This document shows positions 5,557-5,683 of a stretch of 5,683 bases of DNA, piece after piece. Source of the stretch: Pseudomonadota bacterium (GTDB taxonomy: Bacteria; Pseudomonadota; Gammaproteobacteria; Burkholderiales; Nitrosomonadaceae); contig JAFEEV010000034.1 of NCBI GenBank assembly GCA_018240935.1, forward strand, positions 1 through 5,683, in the 5' to 3' direction. Every line of letters begins with the position of its first letter. Position 1 is the first letter of the stretch. The position numbers were made by a program, and so were the translations under genes. The notes under the pieces are model-generated. The model worked only from the letters and a program-made list of their open reading frames with translations. It did not search any database and was not told where the DNA came from.

Positions 5557-5683
5557 TCCACCACGATTCTGTGCAGCTTGGTTGATCCCCATACCCGCCA
5601 ACATATACCATTGCACCGCTATTGCCACTCCCGATCAACGCCAAGGGCGGTCCCGGACAGATGCTCGCAATCTCCCCAACAGA
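5543..5683 (-). CDS. Possible C-terminal end of an unrecognised protein, cut by the window edge
   Basis: Reading the minus strand from the right edge, a frame stays open for 46 codons to a TAA at 5545-5543. The peptide is rich in glycine and serine (GSGNSGAMVYVGGYGD), has two cysteines and ends in WWIDEK. It would lie 59 bases upstream of the ArsR-family gene in the same direction. I do not recognise a family. A plus-strand frame across the same bases is also open, and 46 codons is short, so chance is a real possibility. If genuine, the regulator could be partly co-transcribed with it. Confidence 0.35.
   Translation of the reverse strand, partial: SVGEIASICPGPPLALIGSGNSGAMVYVGGYGDQPSCTESWWIDEK

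Overview
The window looks like a chromosomal stretch from a Gram-negative bacterium, most likely a betaproteobacterium. Nitrosomonadaceae is my best guess, from codon use, moderate GC content and the mix of exported c-type haem protein, P-type ATPase and ArsR regulator. The taxonomic call is an impression, not a computed result. I see no phage, IS element, CRISPR array, tRNA or rRNA.

Layout, left to right. (1) A strong intrinsic terminator-type hairpin (23-57) ends only about 20 bases before the start of (2) a plus-strand exported di-haem cytochrome c of the CCP/MauG superfamily (80-1528). (3) A near-perfect inverted repeat (1557-1592) sits between convergent genes and touches the stop codon of (4) a large minus-strand P-type cation-transporting ATPase (1593-4310). 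(5) A divergent promoter region (4311-4452) separates it from (6) a small exported protein of the DUF442 / rhodanese-like phosphatase type (4453-4968). (7) A convergent spacer holds a perfect 13-bp hairpin (5034-5063). (8) A minus-strand ArsR-family repressor follows (5142-5483). Its two conserved cysteines have the spacing of the persulfide sensors BigR and SqrR, and an AT-rich palindrome lies over its likely promoter. (9) The right edge may carry the C-terminal end of one more minus-strand gene (5543-5683), which I do not recognise.

How the genes may work together: they do not form one operon, because directions alternate (+, -, +, -, -). The most suggestive link is between the BigR/SqrR-like regulator and the neighbouring DUF442 protein. 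DUF442 is the domain fused to the persulfide dioxygenase in the BigR-controlled BLH protein of other proteobacteria, so a small sulfide/persulfide-related locus is a reasonable hypothesis. The ATPase and the di-haem protein look like independent transcription units. I do not see a clearly new multi-gene system. The points most worth checking are the cysteine pair of the regulator, the altered ion-site residue in the ATPase, the MauG-like tyrosine in the di-haem protein, and the three intergenic hairpins.
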